Translations under genes and position numbers: made by a program
The notes under the pieces: model-generated
The model's database searches: none
The model's input: the letters and a program-made list of their open reading frames with translations, nothing else
What the model was told of the DNA's origin: nothing
From: Nannobrachium achirus
Lineage: Eukaryota; Chordata; Actinopteri; Myctophiformes; Myctophidae
Assembly (NCBI GenBank): GCA_963921795.1
Contig: OY997659.1
Location: 50,619,712 to 50,683,711, forward strand
Length of the DNA stretch: 64,000 nucleotides
Direction of reading: 5' to 3'
Part shown: positions 1 through 10,690 of the stretch, piece after piece
Position numbering within the stretch: position 1 is the first letter of the stretch
Layout of the letters: every line of letters starts with the position of its first letter

Positions 1-1043
1 TAGCACATGGTACTGTACATCGCCCAACCCAATGATGAATAGGAACAGAAAGAAGCCACAGGCCGTCCACCCTGGCCAAGATATGACTTCCGCTCCGTTC
101 CAAGATTTCTAGCGGAAGTGCTGCGTTTAACGGAGTTTACGTCATGCGGTGCGGGTCTGTTTACATTCCCTAGCGAAAAAACAAAAAAAACTAAAATAGA
201 TTGTAGCTCTTAACTCGCTCTTAATAGGTGTAACATCGCCTGAATCAATGTTTTAGTTCATATATTGTTTATTGTGAGCGCAACCGACGGAGCAGGAGAC
301 GTAGACACGATTTTTCTTCCAGCGGGGAATACGTTTGCAGGAACACCGCCCTGTGAAAAGAAGACAACTTCCGCGAATATTCAGCCCCACCTCCTAGAAC
401 GGTCTCTGCCTCATATCTTGACCAGGCTTTTCTCTTGGCAGATGAGTAAGCCTGGCTACGCGAGGCTACAGGCCGTCTGAAGATCTGTTCTTGTAGGTTT
501 CAGTGTTATTATTTCATCCATTTGTAACTCTGAGATTGTACAACCCGTGGACCCGTCCATTTGGTTCCATTTGTACACTCAGAGTTGAATCACAATCTCA
601 AATCAGTCAAAACATGGTTTTGCTGTGCAGGGAGAGCTGGCACACCAGGTGGTTCAAATGATGGCAGAAATAATGGATTGCGAGGATTGACGGCTTTAGC
701 GCAGGCCTGGTTATACGGACGTTTTGGCAGGGAAAGCTGATTATTCGCCACGTTCAGCCCTCCCATCCAGGCACGTGCACACATAGACATCAAAGGGGGC
801 TTGAGCCCCTGCCCTTTTACCCATCTGTAAAAAAGTGCCCTCTCCAGACCGTGAATGCAGTTTTCACTATGGTGAAAGAAATGCATACCTGAAGGCAGCA
901 TTCAAGAAAATTGCCTTGTCCAAACTCTGAACTTGAATGCAGCATCTTATGTTGAAAGAATTGCCCTCTCTGTGTAGAAATCCATGCCGTTATCACCAGT
1001 ATTCACTTGACTAAGCTTAGTTCAGTGTGGTATCAAGCACCGG
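1..1043. other. No recognised gene; mixed sequence at window start
   Basis: I see no supported gene here. The first 180 bases are moderately CpG-bearing and contain a CRE-like TTTACGTCA near 136, so a promoter-like island is possible, but no exon or TATA arrangement supports it. The short open frame at 265-480 has no recognisable domain and is not called. The rest resembles old interspersed repeat sequence. Confidence 0.3.
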
Positions 1044-1082
1044 AAATAGCCGACCTCCAAGAGCTTGGAGGTCGGCTATTTT
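1044..1082. repeat. Short hairpin of the AATAGC-GAT hairpin family
   Basis: The sequence reads AAATAGCCGACCTCCAAG followed by its own reverse complement, giving an almost perfect snapback of about 18 bp per arm. The outer AAATAGC and GCTATTT are those of the hairpin family found many times between 7.7 and 48 kb, but the middle of the stem is different, so this is a diverged or converted member. Confidence 0.6.
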
Positions 1083-1265
1083 CAATGTTTTCACCAAAGG
1101 CTCTTGAAATGTCAGCCCCTGCCTCTCTAACATTCTCTGCACGTCCCTGCTCTCATCGCCAACTACTACCACAGCTGGCAGCGTCTCTATCTCCGCTGAC
1201 AGTGTGTTTTCAGCTTGAGGACTTTTGTGAATTTGTTTGACAAAGCTGCTCCCCACAACAACCAG

Positions 1266-1772
1266 CAGTGGTGGAAAAAGTATTCACATGTTTTACTTAA
1301 GTAAAAGTATCAATACTGTAATATTGAAGTACTTTGTTACAAGTAAAGGACTCAAAATGTACTTGAGTAAAAGTACAAAAGTATTGGCATCAACATGTAC
1401 TTAAAAGTACCAAAAGGAAAAGTACTCATTATGCAGAATGTCCCATTTCAAGTTGTCAAATGTATGCAAATCTATACAAGCTCACAATGGGTTGCGTTGT
1501 GACGCATTGTGAGCTTTTGTAGATTGTCTATTTTCAAATGGTCTAAATGTATTTTGAGCTGAAGTGGTTACTGTATGTTTTGTGATAGAAATCAATATAC
1601 AAAGTAACTAGTAACTAATGTGTTCAAATAAATGTAGTTGGGGTAAAAGTACAATATTTTGATCCGAGTCGGGTAGAAGTAAAAGTATAGAAATTTGGAA
1701 GTACAAATACCTCAAAAGTGTACTTAAGTACAGTACTTGTAAGTAAATGTACTTAGTTACTTTACACCACTG
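1266..1772. mobile_element. CAGTGGTG-ended MITE (AAGTA-rich)
   Basis: A 507-bp element that begins CAGTGGTGGAAAAAGTA and ends TTACTTTACACCACTG, so the ends are imperfect inverted repeats. The interior is full of AAGTAAAAGTAC-type runs, a hallmark of a very common fish repeat. No protein is encoded. An 8-bp duplication is not visible at the edges. Instead the element lies between two diverged copies of a 53-base stretch (1211-1263 and 1774-1827). hAT-like ancestry is an inference from the CAGTG termini. Related pieces lie at 38.85-39.4, 54.45-55.4 and 62.2 kb. Confidence 0.65.
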
Positions 1773-2177
1773 TCAGCTTGATGACTTTTGCTACTTTGTT
1801 TGACAAAGCCGCTCCCCGACAACAACAATAACAAACCCGGTCATACTATTCCAAACTGATCCAAGCCCCCCCCCAATATCATCTGCTAGAAGTGTAGCCT
1901 ACACATGTCACACCGACCGAAGCAGGGGAAATATTTCACCTCCGTCTGCCAAATCCATTTGACAAATCCTCTTTGAAGTGACTCACCCATCCACGCTAAA
2001 GAGCTACTATTTCTCTTTCCCTCCGAAGCCGATAGCAAATCCTCTTGATTAATGACAAAAACAGTGTGCACCCTGCACCAGAACAACAGCAGCAACGCAT
2101 GTGGAGTCATAACCCTGTCTATATCACATATATAATAACAACGCTTCGCTGGGCCTCCATGTAGAGGTGTGGCAAAG

Positions 2178-2708
2178 CAGGGACGTGCTGGGCCCCTGAT
2201 TCAGCCCGGGAAAAAGAGTTGGAGAGGCCCTCATTGCGCGCTACAGAGAGAGATCTCTCTCTATAGCGCTGCTGCTACTCAAAGATTTGCCATTTCAGAT
2301 CATGACAAGTGACAAGCCAGTGGGCCAATTACATGAGTTTTATTGCGTCGTTGTCGGGTGGAAACCTTGTAAGTCCAAAACCGTTTGTTTTGTATTTATC
2401 ATTTTAAAAATGATTTAAACTAGTGAAAACAGCCGATCTACAAGCCGATCTAGATCGGCTGTTTTCACTACTTTTGTGCGACGGCCTTGTATGATGAAGC
2501 AGGGCTTTGCTTTCCAAAAAAATCTACACATTTGAAACTTGGAGATACAAGATTTCTGCCCAACAGTGACGATTTACTTTGTTGGCTGCCCAGCCCCCAA
2601 AATGGAAGACGTTTTTTTTTTTTCCCCTAATGGCCGGCCTGGACCGGCTGGGAATGAACCGGCCGTTCGGGAGTTGTCCCGCTTTTCCCAATGGCCAGCA
2701 CGTCCCTG
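2178..2708 (+). mobile_element. hAT-type MITE with 8-bp target duplication
   Basis: The element starts CAGGGACGTGCTGG and ends CCAGCACGTCCCTG. It is flanked on both sides by TGGCAAAG (2170-2177 and 2709-2716), an exact 8-bp duplication, which is diagnostic of hAT-family transposition. The 531-bp interior is non-coding and includes a hairpin (about 2424-2471) of the AACAGCCGATCTACAAG type. An inverted second copy with its own different duplication lies at 31693-32155, and a third is cut by the window end. Confidence 0.85.
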
Positions 2709-3102
2709 TGGCAAAGCAATCGTTTCACTAAATGCGCAGGCCCCTCCCTATTCCCTAAGCACTTGTTTAAAGGTATTAGGGTATCTTGTTTACACAGCTC
2801 TTTTACACACTCCCGTACATTGGCAGTGTTTTCTTTATGCTGCACTAACACTAATGCTTTGTTCTCAAACCCCCCACGCAATAAATTACAGCGGCAATAT
2901 AGTGCCAAAGTGCAAACCCTTTTATCAATACAGTGTGCTTTATGGCGACAATAAAAAATGTCACCCCTTCCCGCATTTATATGCTTTTGTGTATACGCGA
3001 AGAATGAAGAGTTACGGCCGCGCGTCCGACTTCCGAGGCATAACTATCCCGGAGTAACTATCCTACTTTTACAGCTCACTTAAAAGGCTGATTTATTCTT
3101 AA

Positions 3103-3609
3103 CCCTGCAAGACCCGAATTAATTTCTACAGGCCAAAATTCTTTTTTTTTAAATCAGATGCTGTTGTAGGAGTCCTAATCACAGGAAAATGTAATGTTAA
3201 AAAAATTATGTTTAAGGTTTTATAGCCATAAATCATAAATCATACTCTAATTTGCATTTTGAGGATATTTTTCACAATAATAACATATGTACATGTTCTA
3301 GACATTCTAATGATCACGAAAAAATATATTACAGGCATTTTACTTCTGTTTCTGTGAGGAATAGCTTAAGTTAAAAAGTGAGATGTTGTTCGTCCAGACG
3401 CTGGAATTTCAACTTCTTTGGGAGGTGTGAATGTCAGCCTCTGTGGGGGGTATTTATATGCAAATATCGTGGCCAATGGCATTGTAGTACTAAACAATAG
3501 GATTTAATGGTGATGTTAATGTGAAAAAAGCACAGGAAAACTAATTATAACATTTTTTTAAAAATGATTTAAAAAATGTTGCCAAAAAGCAACGCTGGGC
3601 CTTGCAGGG
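3103..3609. mobile_element. TTAA-type MITE, family CCCTGCAAGACCC (copy 1)
   Basis: A 507-bp non-coding element flanked by TTAA (3099-3102 and 3610-3613), starting CCCTGCAAGACCCG and ending GGGCCTTGCAGGG. Ends beginning CCC and TTAA duplications fit piggyBac-superfamily derivatives; Kolobok also uses TTAA and cannot be excluded. A second copy, visibly very similar along its whole length, sits at 9306-9819, so the family moved relatively recently. Confidence 0.8.
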
Positions 3610-3994
3610 TTAAGTTGCATGCTGCTGTCGTACAACAAAAAATAGACGATCTATAGGCTCACAACACATTGCAGTATACGACACACCAGCCTTGTATATC
3701 AGCAAAAGTAGCCAATATCTACCATATATGCTAATAAATACATAAATAAAAGATCATGATGCCACATGTTATGAGCTTATAGCAACAGTTTTGACTATTT
3801 TGGAACATTTTTGAAAGGTTTTTTACAGTCTTAATGATAATGGTAAAAAATAGGAACGTGATGGGTTACAGTGGGTAAAATGGAGTCTTTCAAGTTGGCT
3901 CTATGCACACAGCAGCCCAAAACAATGTTTCAAGGACCACCATAACTCTCAGAGTTACAGACCCATAATAATAATATTAATAATAATAATAATA

Positions 3995-4870
3995 ATAATA
4001 AAACTGTATTTGTATAGCACCTTTCATGACATGAAATGCAGCTCAAAGCGCTTTACAGAGCAGAAAATGAAGCACAAGTGCTTCACAGAAAAAAAAATAC
4101 ACATGAATACAGAGGAAAATAAAAACATAAAACACTGAAGAACATTTAAAACATTTTGAGAGCAGTGCGGACTTCAATAGCAATACAGGAATTTAAAAAT
4201 TCAGTTAAAAGCAAGAGTAAAGAAATAGGTCTTGAGCTGTGCTTTAAAGCTATCCACAGAGGCTGCCTGTCTTAGGTGTAGTGGGAGTTTATAGAGCATC
4301 GCAGCGGAAGTGGATTCCTGGGGTCACTTAATATTCCCCATTCATTTTCGCCATAGACTTTTACAAAGATATTTATAACAATTATGTTAAGCCTCGAACC
4401 AAGCCATCCAGGATGGAGGTGAATCATGACCATATAACCTTTTTTTCTATGAAAAGAACATTTTGAAAATCGCTAAACAAAGGGTAGTTATTAAATGTAG
4501 TATATCAAATAATGTAATATTAAAATATGTTTTCACATAGGATCAAAGGTTATATGATCATGATTCACCTCCATCCTGGATGGCTTGGTTCGAGGCTTAA
4601 CATAATTGTTATAAATATATTTGTAAAAGTCTATGGCGAAAATGAATGGGGAATATTAAGTGACCCCAGGAATCCACTTCCGCTGTGACGCTCTATTCCA
4701 AGCTGTGGGTCCGTAGAAGCAGAAAGCTGCTTCATCGTATTTCTTATGTCATATTAGGCACATCAAGCAGGTCTGCTCTAGAAGACCTGAGGGGGCGGTT
4801 TGGAACGTATCTATGCAGGCAGTCATAGAGATATGAAGGTGCCAGACCATTTAGAGCTGGAATTCTACTG
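3995..4870. repeat. Fish interspersed repeat (TTTGTATAGCACCTTTCA type), interrupted
   Basis: The sequence 'TTTGTATAGCACCTTTCATG ... GCAGCTCAAAGCGCTTTACA' is a widespread teleost repeat that I recognise but cannot assign to a class. It continues after the inserted inverted-repeat element at 4294-4693 with 'CCAAGCTGTGGGTCCGTAGA' and ends near 4870. It is preceded by an (AAT)n tract at about 3966-4000. Confidence 0.5.
4294..4693. mobile_element. Long-inverted-repeat MITE with TA duplication
   Basis: About 150 bases at each end are inverted copies of one another (GAGCATCGCAGCGGAAGTGG at the left, matching CCACTTCCGCTGTGACGCTC at the right), with a loop of roughly 100 AT-rich bases. TA flanks both ends (4292-4293 and 4694-4695), consistent with Tc1/mariner-like movement. 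It sits inside, and splits, the older repeat at 3995-4870. No coding capacity. Confidence 0.7.
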
Positions 4871-5580
4871 GGACCACTGAAGCCACAGTGGACCTTAGTC
4901 TGCAAAGTACCATAATAAGCTCAATGTGTGTGTGCGCTTGTTATGCAAATGAACGAATGCATGTGCGTGCGTGCGTGCGTGCGTGCGGTGCATGTACTAC
5001 ATTACGTATACATGCACATACCTGTATACCTGTGATGGCCAAGTGTCCCCACAAGAATAGTAGAATTAGTCCATTTCCCTGGTTCTCTCAAGAGAAATTG
5101 ATGTTTTATGCTTTAAACGTGCAACCGCAGGGATACATGGGAGAATGTGGTCGGAGTCTCCCGAAATACAGCACACAAAGAAGAACACAGCTGGCTGGTA
5201 TCAGTTTAGTTGGCCACGCCCCCCGCAACTTTATCATCAATTTTAACATAAATGATGATAAAACATGACTTTCACAAAACGCATATCATGGTGATTGAAA
5301 GGCCATTTATAACTAGAGATAGGAACCATAAAGTATTTATGAAAATGTTAATTAAGGTTAGAAAACGAAAGGGGAAAATGAATGGGGTCCAATGGAGAAC
5401 AATTCTTTTTGCGATCGGCCCGGGGGGGAAAACAGCGCAACTAGCGGCCAACCATAGGAAGTTTTAGTTCCGTATTGGAATCATTTTAAATCGGCGGAAC
5501 TATGCCCCTGTTTAAAAGATATACAATTAGGAGCATGTTCAGGTTGGGTTTAGGGTTAATTATTAAGACAGTAAGAGGTT
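4871..5580. other. No recognised gene; short (GCGT)n and AT-rich sequence
   Basis: Contains a GTGCGTGC run near 4958-4990 but nothing I can assign to a gene. The open frame at 4888-5268 owes part of its length to that run and shows no domain. Confidence 0.3.
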
Positions 5581-5589
5581 TATAAATGG

Positions 5590-5724
5590 TAAATGGTGCA
5601 TTTATATACAGTAGCACCTTTATCCAAGGTGCTTTACATAGATTGTGCATTACATTCACCCACTCACACACATTCACAGATGGCGGAGGAAACCATGCAA
5701 GGCACCACCCAGAGATCTTAGACA
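5590..5724 (-). mobile_element. tRNA-derived SINE fragment (3' half)
   Basis: Matches the 3' half of the SINE at 6441-6705 (GGTAAATGGTGCATTTATA, GGCGGAGGAAACCATGCAAG). It stops exactly at the TTAA where the element at 5729-6226 begins. In the intact SINE the same place reads GACATTAACTCAGG, so the TTAA element probably inserted into this SINE; the far SINE part is not clearly visible beyond 6230. Confidence 0.6.
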
Positions 5725-5728
5725 TTAA

Positions 5729-6226
5729 CACCCAAGGGGCCAAACTCGTTCAGTAACAAGATAAGGCCACTAGGGGTCGCTCTGCCAAAAGGAGTTGTCT
5801 CGTTCCTCAACGAGACAACAAAGGGTTAAATGTGGAGCGTGCTGCGCGCATGTTGTGTTCCCTGTGAATGACCCTAGTCCATATGTCACACCGTGGCTCG
5901 CAGAGAGAGAAAATGGCGCGACTAGGCTGCATTGATTTCCATTCTAGGCTGAAACATAAAAAGGGCTTTATCTATGAATGAGGTGCAAAGAACGCCAGGG
6001 AAGCAGAGATCTGATTGTTTTCACGGCGACACTTTACCGCGATGGTCGGCCCCGGTTTGGATTTTAGTTTCGTGAGCGTTTGTAAACATATGGATTTTCT
6101 TCCTCAATCGTCAGCGGACACTCACGTGCACACGCACGAAGCTTCCGAGGCTCTTCGAAATAAAGCGTGAGTGAACGGCGGCAGCAGCAACAGCTAGAAA
6201 TGTTAGAAACCTTGGCTTCCCATGTA
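5729..6226 (+). mobile_element. TTAA-type MITE, family CACATGGGAAGCCAA (copy 1)
   Basis: A 498-bp element flanked by TTAA (5725-5728 and 6227-6230). The left end is CACCCAAGGGGCCAAACTCG and the right end is CCTTGGCTTCCCATGTA, imperfect inverted repeats. Further copies are at 51768-52264 (same orientation, inside a LINE relic) and 30232-30648 (inverted, incomplete). All three share internal landmarks such as AAATGGCGCG and GGTCGGCCCCGGTTTGGA. No protein is encoded. Confidence 0.8.
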
Positions 6227-6375
6227 TTAAGGGGTTGTGATTAGAGTTATTTATGGCTGATTCATGTATAGTTGTGCGGCGGTGTAGGCCTACAAGAATG
6301 TAGCTGAGCTACAAGCTGATCTTGTGAGCGTGTTGTCCAGCAAGTTCTTGGCTATTATTTTGGCCTACTTTCTTA

Positions 6376-6755
6376 GCCTGGCAAACCATCCCGGTCGCAT
6401 GAATTCACTTTATCATGTTTTCTGTAGACCGGTCTGCAGAAATGGTAAATGGTAAATGGTGCATTTATATAGCGCTTTTATCCAAGGCGCTTTACATCCA
6501 TTCACACACACACATTCATACACCGGTGGCGGAGGAAACCATGCAAGGCACCAACCTGCTCACCGGGAGCAATGTGGGGTTCAGAGTCTTGCTCAAGGAC
6601 CCTTCGACATTAACTCAGGGGGAGCCCGGATTCGAACTGGGAACCCTTCGGGAACCCTTCGTGCTCTAATAACGGGTTTCTCTACCCCTGAGCTATTGCC
6701 GGCCCATAGAAGACAAGATAATGTGAATTAATGTGACCGGGATGGTTTGCCAGGC
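6376..6755. mobile_element. Hairpin MITE with TA duplication, hosting a SINE
   Basis: GCCTGGCAAACCATCCCGGT (from 6376) is the reverse complement of ACCGGGATGGTTTGCCAGGC (ending 6755), and the match runs on for about 48 bases on each side. TA flanks both ends (6374-6375, 6756-6757). Without the SINE at 6441-6705 the element would be a compact hairpin of about 115 bp. Tc1/mariner-like ancestry is an inference from the TA. Confidence 0.7.
6441..6705 (-). mobile_element. tRNA-derived SINE, full length, minus strand
   Basis: On the minus strand the head reads GGGCCGGCAATAGCTCAGGG, then GTAGAG, a tRNA-like A box, followed by a B box (AGTTCGAATCC). The body contains the conserved TGCATGGTTTCCTCCGCC and GCGCTTTATATAAATGCACC motifs. 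The tail is a short ACCATTT repeat. It sits inside the hairpin MITE at 6376-6755 and is therefore younger than it. The polymerase III boxes are those of a SINE, not of a functional tRNA gene: there is no tRNA 3' half. Confidence 0.8.
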
Positions 6756-6775
6756 TACTATTTTCTATGCTATCC

Positions 6776-6776
<1 letters not shown>

Positions 6777-6852
<76 letters not shown>
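6777..6852. repeat. (AG)n microsatellite
   Basis: About 38 perfect AG units, followed by (GGGT)n at 6853-6868. Confidence 0.98.
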
Positions 6853-6855
<3 letters not shown>

Positions 6856-6868
6856 GGGTGGGTGGGTG

Positions 6869-7307
6869 TTTATCCAAGTATAGGCTAATAGCTGTATAAT
6901 CCAGCGTCTGCATCACGCCAGCGTTATAAGAGTTGCGTCACAGCAGCTGCCATGTTAACATCCCTGGTGGATGAAAGCAATTGCATTTCATGGACGGAAG
7001 ACACTGACGAGGGGCTCTGCTCTGTCACAACACAAACACACCGCCATAAATCTTCCAAGAGTCAGAAGGTCCGCACACAAGGGGAAATCAATTACCACGC
7101 TTACATTTCACGCAGAGTGACGTTTTTTTTTTTTTTTTTTTTTTTTAGTTTGACCTTGAGGGGAGGTCATAGGCGCCACGCACGCACCTCTCTCTGTGTG
7201 TGGAAGGAAGGAAGCACCACTAAACTCCTTTTGGAATGATATCATTTAAATGGAAATTACTCTTTTTTTTTTTTGCTCCTGTTCCCTCAGTCAGCAGAGA
7301 CTTGACT
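6869..7307. other. No recognised gene; homopolymer tracts
   Basis: Contains T runs at about 7123-7146 and 7263-7274. The open frame at 6952-7239 is interrupted by a phenylalanine run from the T tract and shows no domain. Confidence 0.3.
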
Positions 7308-7428
7308 GAACTCAGTGGACTATAGGAAGCCATCTGAACCGCAGTAATGTGAAGGACGAGAGAGAGAGAGAGAGAGAGAGAGAACTCAGTGGACTATAGG
7401 AAGCCATCTGAACCGCAGTAATGTGAAG

Positions 7429-7474
<46 letters not shown>
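7308..7474. repeat. Tandem duplication ending in (GA)n
   Basis: A block of about 50 bases (GAACTCAGTGGACTATAGGA ... GAAGGACGAG) occurs twice head to tail at 7308 and 7382, each time followed by a (GA)n run. The two copies are identical over the unique part, so the duplication is recent. Confidence 0.9.
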
Positions 7475-7479
<5 letters not shown>

Positions 7480-7689
7480 AAAACTCAGCGCGATCTTCGG
7501 TCATGAGGAGCGCATGCAGCGCGCAATTATCCACTCTGAACAAAAATACATGATTCCTTATAGAAACATTTTTGGAACGATGTGTAGCGATGCGCGGCAG
7601 CGGTGCCGCGCAGGGCGCCTCAAGCCCACACCCCGGCTTCTTCTAGATTGTTTTACATACAGTAGCAGAGCGATCACAACAGCCATTAA

Positions 7690-8233
7690 AACCCATTTAG
7701 GCCTAGAATTATTGAATGCTTTAACCAGTGAAAAATAGCAGATATGCAAGCTCGCTGCGAGCTTGTATATCTGCTATTTTAGAAAAAATCATGAAAATTT
7801 TAATTTTGACCCGATTCTATAAGTGTCTTTTGAATCCTTCTACGATTTTTTGAAAAACCTATGTTTCTATGTCAGCAATTTGGCCAGCCATCGTCAAAGA
7901 AAAGGTCCCTTTCACTTAAATGGAGCTCAGTTAGTCTGTTCTTGAGAGACTACTATGTCAGTGGTGCTCAAACCTTTTCATGTGAAGGACCCCCAAAATC
8001 ATATGTATTTGGCCACGGACCCCCATCTCAAAATATTTAGTTCCAGGGACCACCCAGAAGCAAAATTTGAGTTACAAACGTTTGCTTTGAAAATATATAT
8101 ATATTCAAAGATTTGCACACATTTTCACGACTTTTTCAAAAATAGCAGATCTGCAAGCTCGCAGCGCTGTGAGCTTGTATGTCTGCTATTTTTCACTGGT
8201 TAAAGCATTCAATAATTCTAGGCCCTAAATGGG
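7690..8233. mobile_element. Double-hairpin TTAA MITE (copy 1)
   Basis: Bounded by TTAA (7686-7689 and 8234-8237). The left end reads CCCATTTAGGCCTAGAATTA, and the right end is its inverted copy (TAATTCTAGGCCCTAAATGGG). Directly inside each end is a hairpin (about 7731-7782 and 8138-8200) built on AAAATAGCAGAT ... ATCTGCTATTTT. The centre carries the family's conserved GTGAAGGACCCCCAAAATCA and GCCACGGACCCCCATCTCAA. Nothing is encoded. This is the founding description of a family with many copies between 33 and 48 kb. Confidence 0.8.
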
Positions 8234-8264
8234 TTAATATCTGGTTCTGCTCACTTGCCCGAAA

Positions 8265-8960
8265 AGACGAGGGGACACAGAGCTGGGCGTTGGGCTGATG
8301 GAGGACACAGAGCTGGGCGTTGGGCTGATGGAGGACACAGAGCTGGGCGTTGGGCTGATGGAGGACACAGAGCTGGGCGTTGGGCTGATGGAGGACACAG
8401 AGCTGGGTGTTGGGCTGATGGAGGACACAGAGCTGGGTGTTGGGCTGATGGAGGACACAGAGCTGGGTGTTGGGCTGATGGAGGACACAGAGCTGGGTGT
8501 TGGGCTGATGGAGGACACAGAGCTGGGCGTTGGGCTGATGGAGGACACAGAGCTGGGCGTTGGGCTGATGGAGGACACAGAGCTGGGCGTTGGGCTGATG
8601 GAGGACACAGAGCTGGGCGTTGGGCTGATGGAGGACACAGAGCTGGGTGTTGGGCTGATGGAGGACACAGAGCTGGGTGTTGGGCTGATGGAGGACAGGG
8701 GGCTGGGCGTTGGGCTGATGGAGGACAGGGGGCTGGGCGTTGGGCTGATGGAGGACACAGAGCTGGGCGTTGGGCTGATGGAGGACACAGAGCTGGGCGT
8801 TGGGCTGATGGAGGACACAGAGCTGGGCGTTGGGCTGATGGAGGACACAGAGCTGGGTGTTGGGCTGATGGAGGACACAGAGCTGGGCGTTGGGCTGATG
8901 GAGGACAGGGGGCTGATGGAGGACAGGGGGCTGGGCGTTGGGCTGATGGAGGACAGGGGT
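8265..8960. repeat. 30-bp minisatellite, about 22 units
   Basis: Unit AGCTGGGCGTTGGGCTGATG plus GAGGACACAG. Because 30 is divisible by three, several frames on both strands stay open for 230-290 codons and translate to simple repeats (for example SISPTPSSV). I do not call a gene. Units carry either GGGCGTT (C) or GGGTGTT (T), and these run C C C C T T T T C C C C T T, a higher-order period of eight units (240 bp). Late units have GACAGGGGG in place of GACACAGAG, and one late unit is shortened to 18 bp. Confidence 0.95.
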
Positions 8961-9300
8961 GACGGCAGCGAGGAGCGAGAGTGAAACCTTTCATTAGCGG
9001 AGGCATGGGGGCCTTGGGAGCTGTTTAACTTGCAGGTGACACTCTGACCTCGGCTCTCAATTACTGGCTCACAAATCTCACGGTGAAATCCCCCGGCCGG
9101 GCACTTCATATCTCACTGCACTGTCACCCAGAATAGAGCCCTATTGGCAACAGCTGTAATGGAGCTGTGTGCGTGCACACAGCGCGCGTGCGTGAGTGTG
9201 TGCGTGAATGTGTGCGTGTGTTTGTGCACGTGCGCATGCGTGTGTGCGTGTGGCTTTTGAGTGTACAGTACACCAAGTGCATGTTATTGAATCATCTGTC
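8961..9300. other. No gene seen; (GTGC)-rich purine-pyrimidine tract
   Basis: Ordinary sequence with an alternating GTGCGTG stretch at about 9166-9255. No supported feature otherwise. Confidence 0.4.
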
Positions 9301-9305
9301 TTTAA

Positions 9306-9819
9306 CCCTGCAAGACCCGAATTAATTTCTACTGGCCAAACATTTTTAAAAAACATCAGATGGTGTTGTAGGAGTCCTAATCACAGGAAAATTTTATGTT
9401 AAAGAATTAATAATGTTTTTCTAAGATTTTGTAGCCATAAATCATAAGTCATGCTCTAATTGGCATTTTGGGGATATTTTTCACAATAATAACATATGTA
9501 CATGTTCTAGACATTCTAATGATCATGAAAAAAAATATTACAGGCATTTTACTTATGTTTTAGTGAGGAATAGCTTCAGTTAAAAAGTGAGATGTTGTTC
9601 GTCCAGACGCTGGAATTTCAACTTCTCTGGGAGGTGTGAATGTCAGCCTCTGTGGGGGGTATTTATATGCATATATCGTGGCCAATGGCATTGTAATACT
9701 AAACAATAGGATTTAATGGTGATGTTAATGTGAAAAAAGAACAGGAAAACTAATTATAAACATTTTTTCAAAAATGATTTAAAAAATGTTGCCAAAAAGC
9801 AACGCTGGGCCTTGCAGGG
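9306..9819. mobile_element. TTAA-type MITE, family CCCTGCAAGACCC (copy 2)
   Basis: A 514-bp copy of the element at 3103-3609, flanked by TTAA (9302-9305, 9820-9823). Landmarks such as GATGTTGTTCGTCCAGACGC and GGGGGGTATTTATATGCA are shared. Confidence 0.8.
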
Positions 9820-9823
9820 TTAA

Positions 9824-10317
9824 GGGAACATTTTGTGCTGTGTAAATTGTAATCAAACTTACTTGCACAGATTATCTCTAGGCTATTAGCGCATGCACGC
9901 ACACACAAAAGAAAATGCAGTGGTAGATCAAGGTTCAAGGAGTTTATTTGTATTCTATTTGTATTTGTCATTCAGTTCGAGTACAGAAGCAAATTCATTT
10001 TTAAACACTGACTGCAGTAAAGGCCTTTCAGCCAGACCCAGAAAATAACAAGGTAATGCATTCTCTAACTAACTACCCTTACCTGGAGGGACAATAGCCA
10101 GAGCCAGACACAATACAACCCCGAGAAAAGCATGTAATAAAAACAGAGTGATTCCCTCATAATAACAACAATTAGGCCCACGGTTAGTATAGCTCTGGTC
10201 CAGAGCGTCAGCGAGTTCTCACTAGCGCAGATATAATATATACTGTATATATACTGTATATATATATATATATATATATATCACCCTTCTTGTGAGTGCC
10301 TGCATAATTTTGCAGTG
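9824..10317. other. No gene seen; (AT)n near the end
   Basis: No recognisable coding or RNA feature. A TATA-rich (AT)n tract lies at about 10226-10280. Confidence 0.4.
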
Positions 10318-10690
10318 AATGTAGGGGGCCTCACAGCTAGAAGGTCCTGGGTTTGATTCCCGCCGCGGGACGCTGTGGGTGCTGGGGGAGTGTTCCTCCC
10401 TCCGCGTCATCAGCACCCACACCCTAGGTGGGGTTGGCGATAGGGCCTTTTTTGTGTGGAGTTTGCATGTTCTCCCCCCGTGTCTCCTAGGGTAGATGCC
10501 CTCACAAAAACATGCAGTAGTCCTGGTTTCTATACTACCTCCCCCTAGCCAGCCAGGTGCTTCCCCCAATTCCCCTGGTGCGGCAGGGGGAGAGCAGAAA
10601 CCAGGACTACAGGTTAGGTAGTTGGCACTGGGTGAGAAAATGGGTTGCAAAACCGTGGGATAAAAAAAATATATAAAAAAAAAATAATAA
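10318..10690 (+). mobile_element. tRNA-derived SINE, second family, 5' truncated
   Basis: Begins within the tRNA-like head (CCTCACAGCTAGAAGGTCCT then a B box GGTTTGATTCC) and continues through the body (GGCGATAGGGCC, GGAGTTTGCATGTTCTCCCC, CACAAAAACATGCAGTAGTC) to an A-rich tail (ATAAAAAAAATATATAAAAA). A longer copy with its A box lies at 52414-52890, and body pieces are carried inside the Helitron-like elements at 42-43.8 kb. The 164-codon open frame on the opposite strand is antisense to this SINE. Confidence 0.8.

Noticed and set aside
2539-3057. 172-codon frame
   Set aside because: Runs out of the hAT-type MITE into flanking sequence with no domain; chance frame.
8234-9109. 291-codon and similar open frames on both strands
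   Set aside because: They are the 30-bp minisatellite read in frames; all are simple repeats and are mutually exclusive by-products of a period divisible by three.
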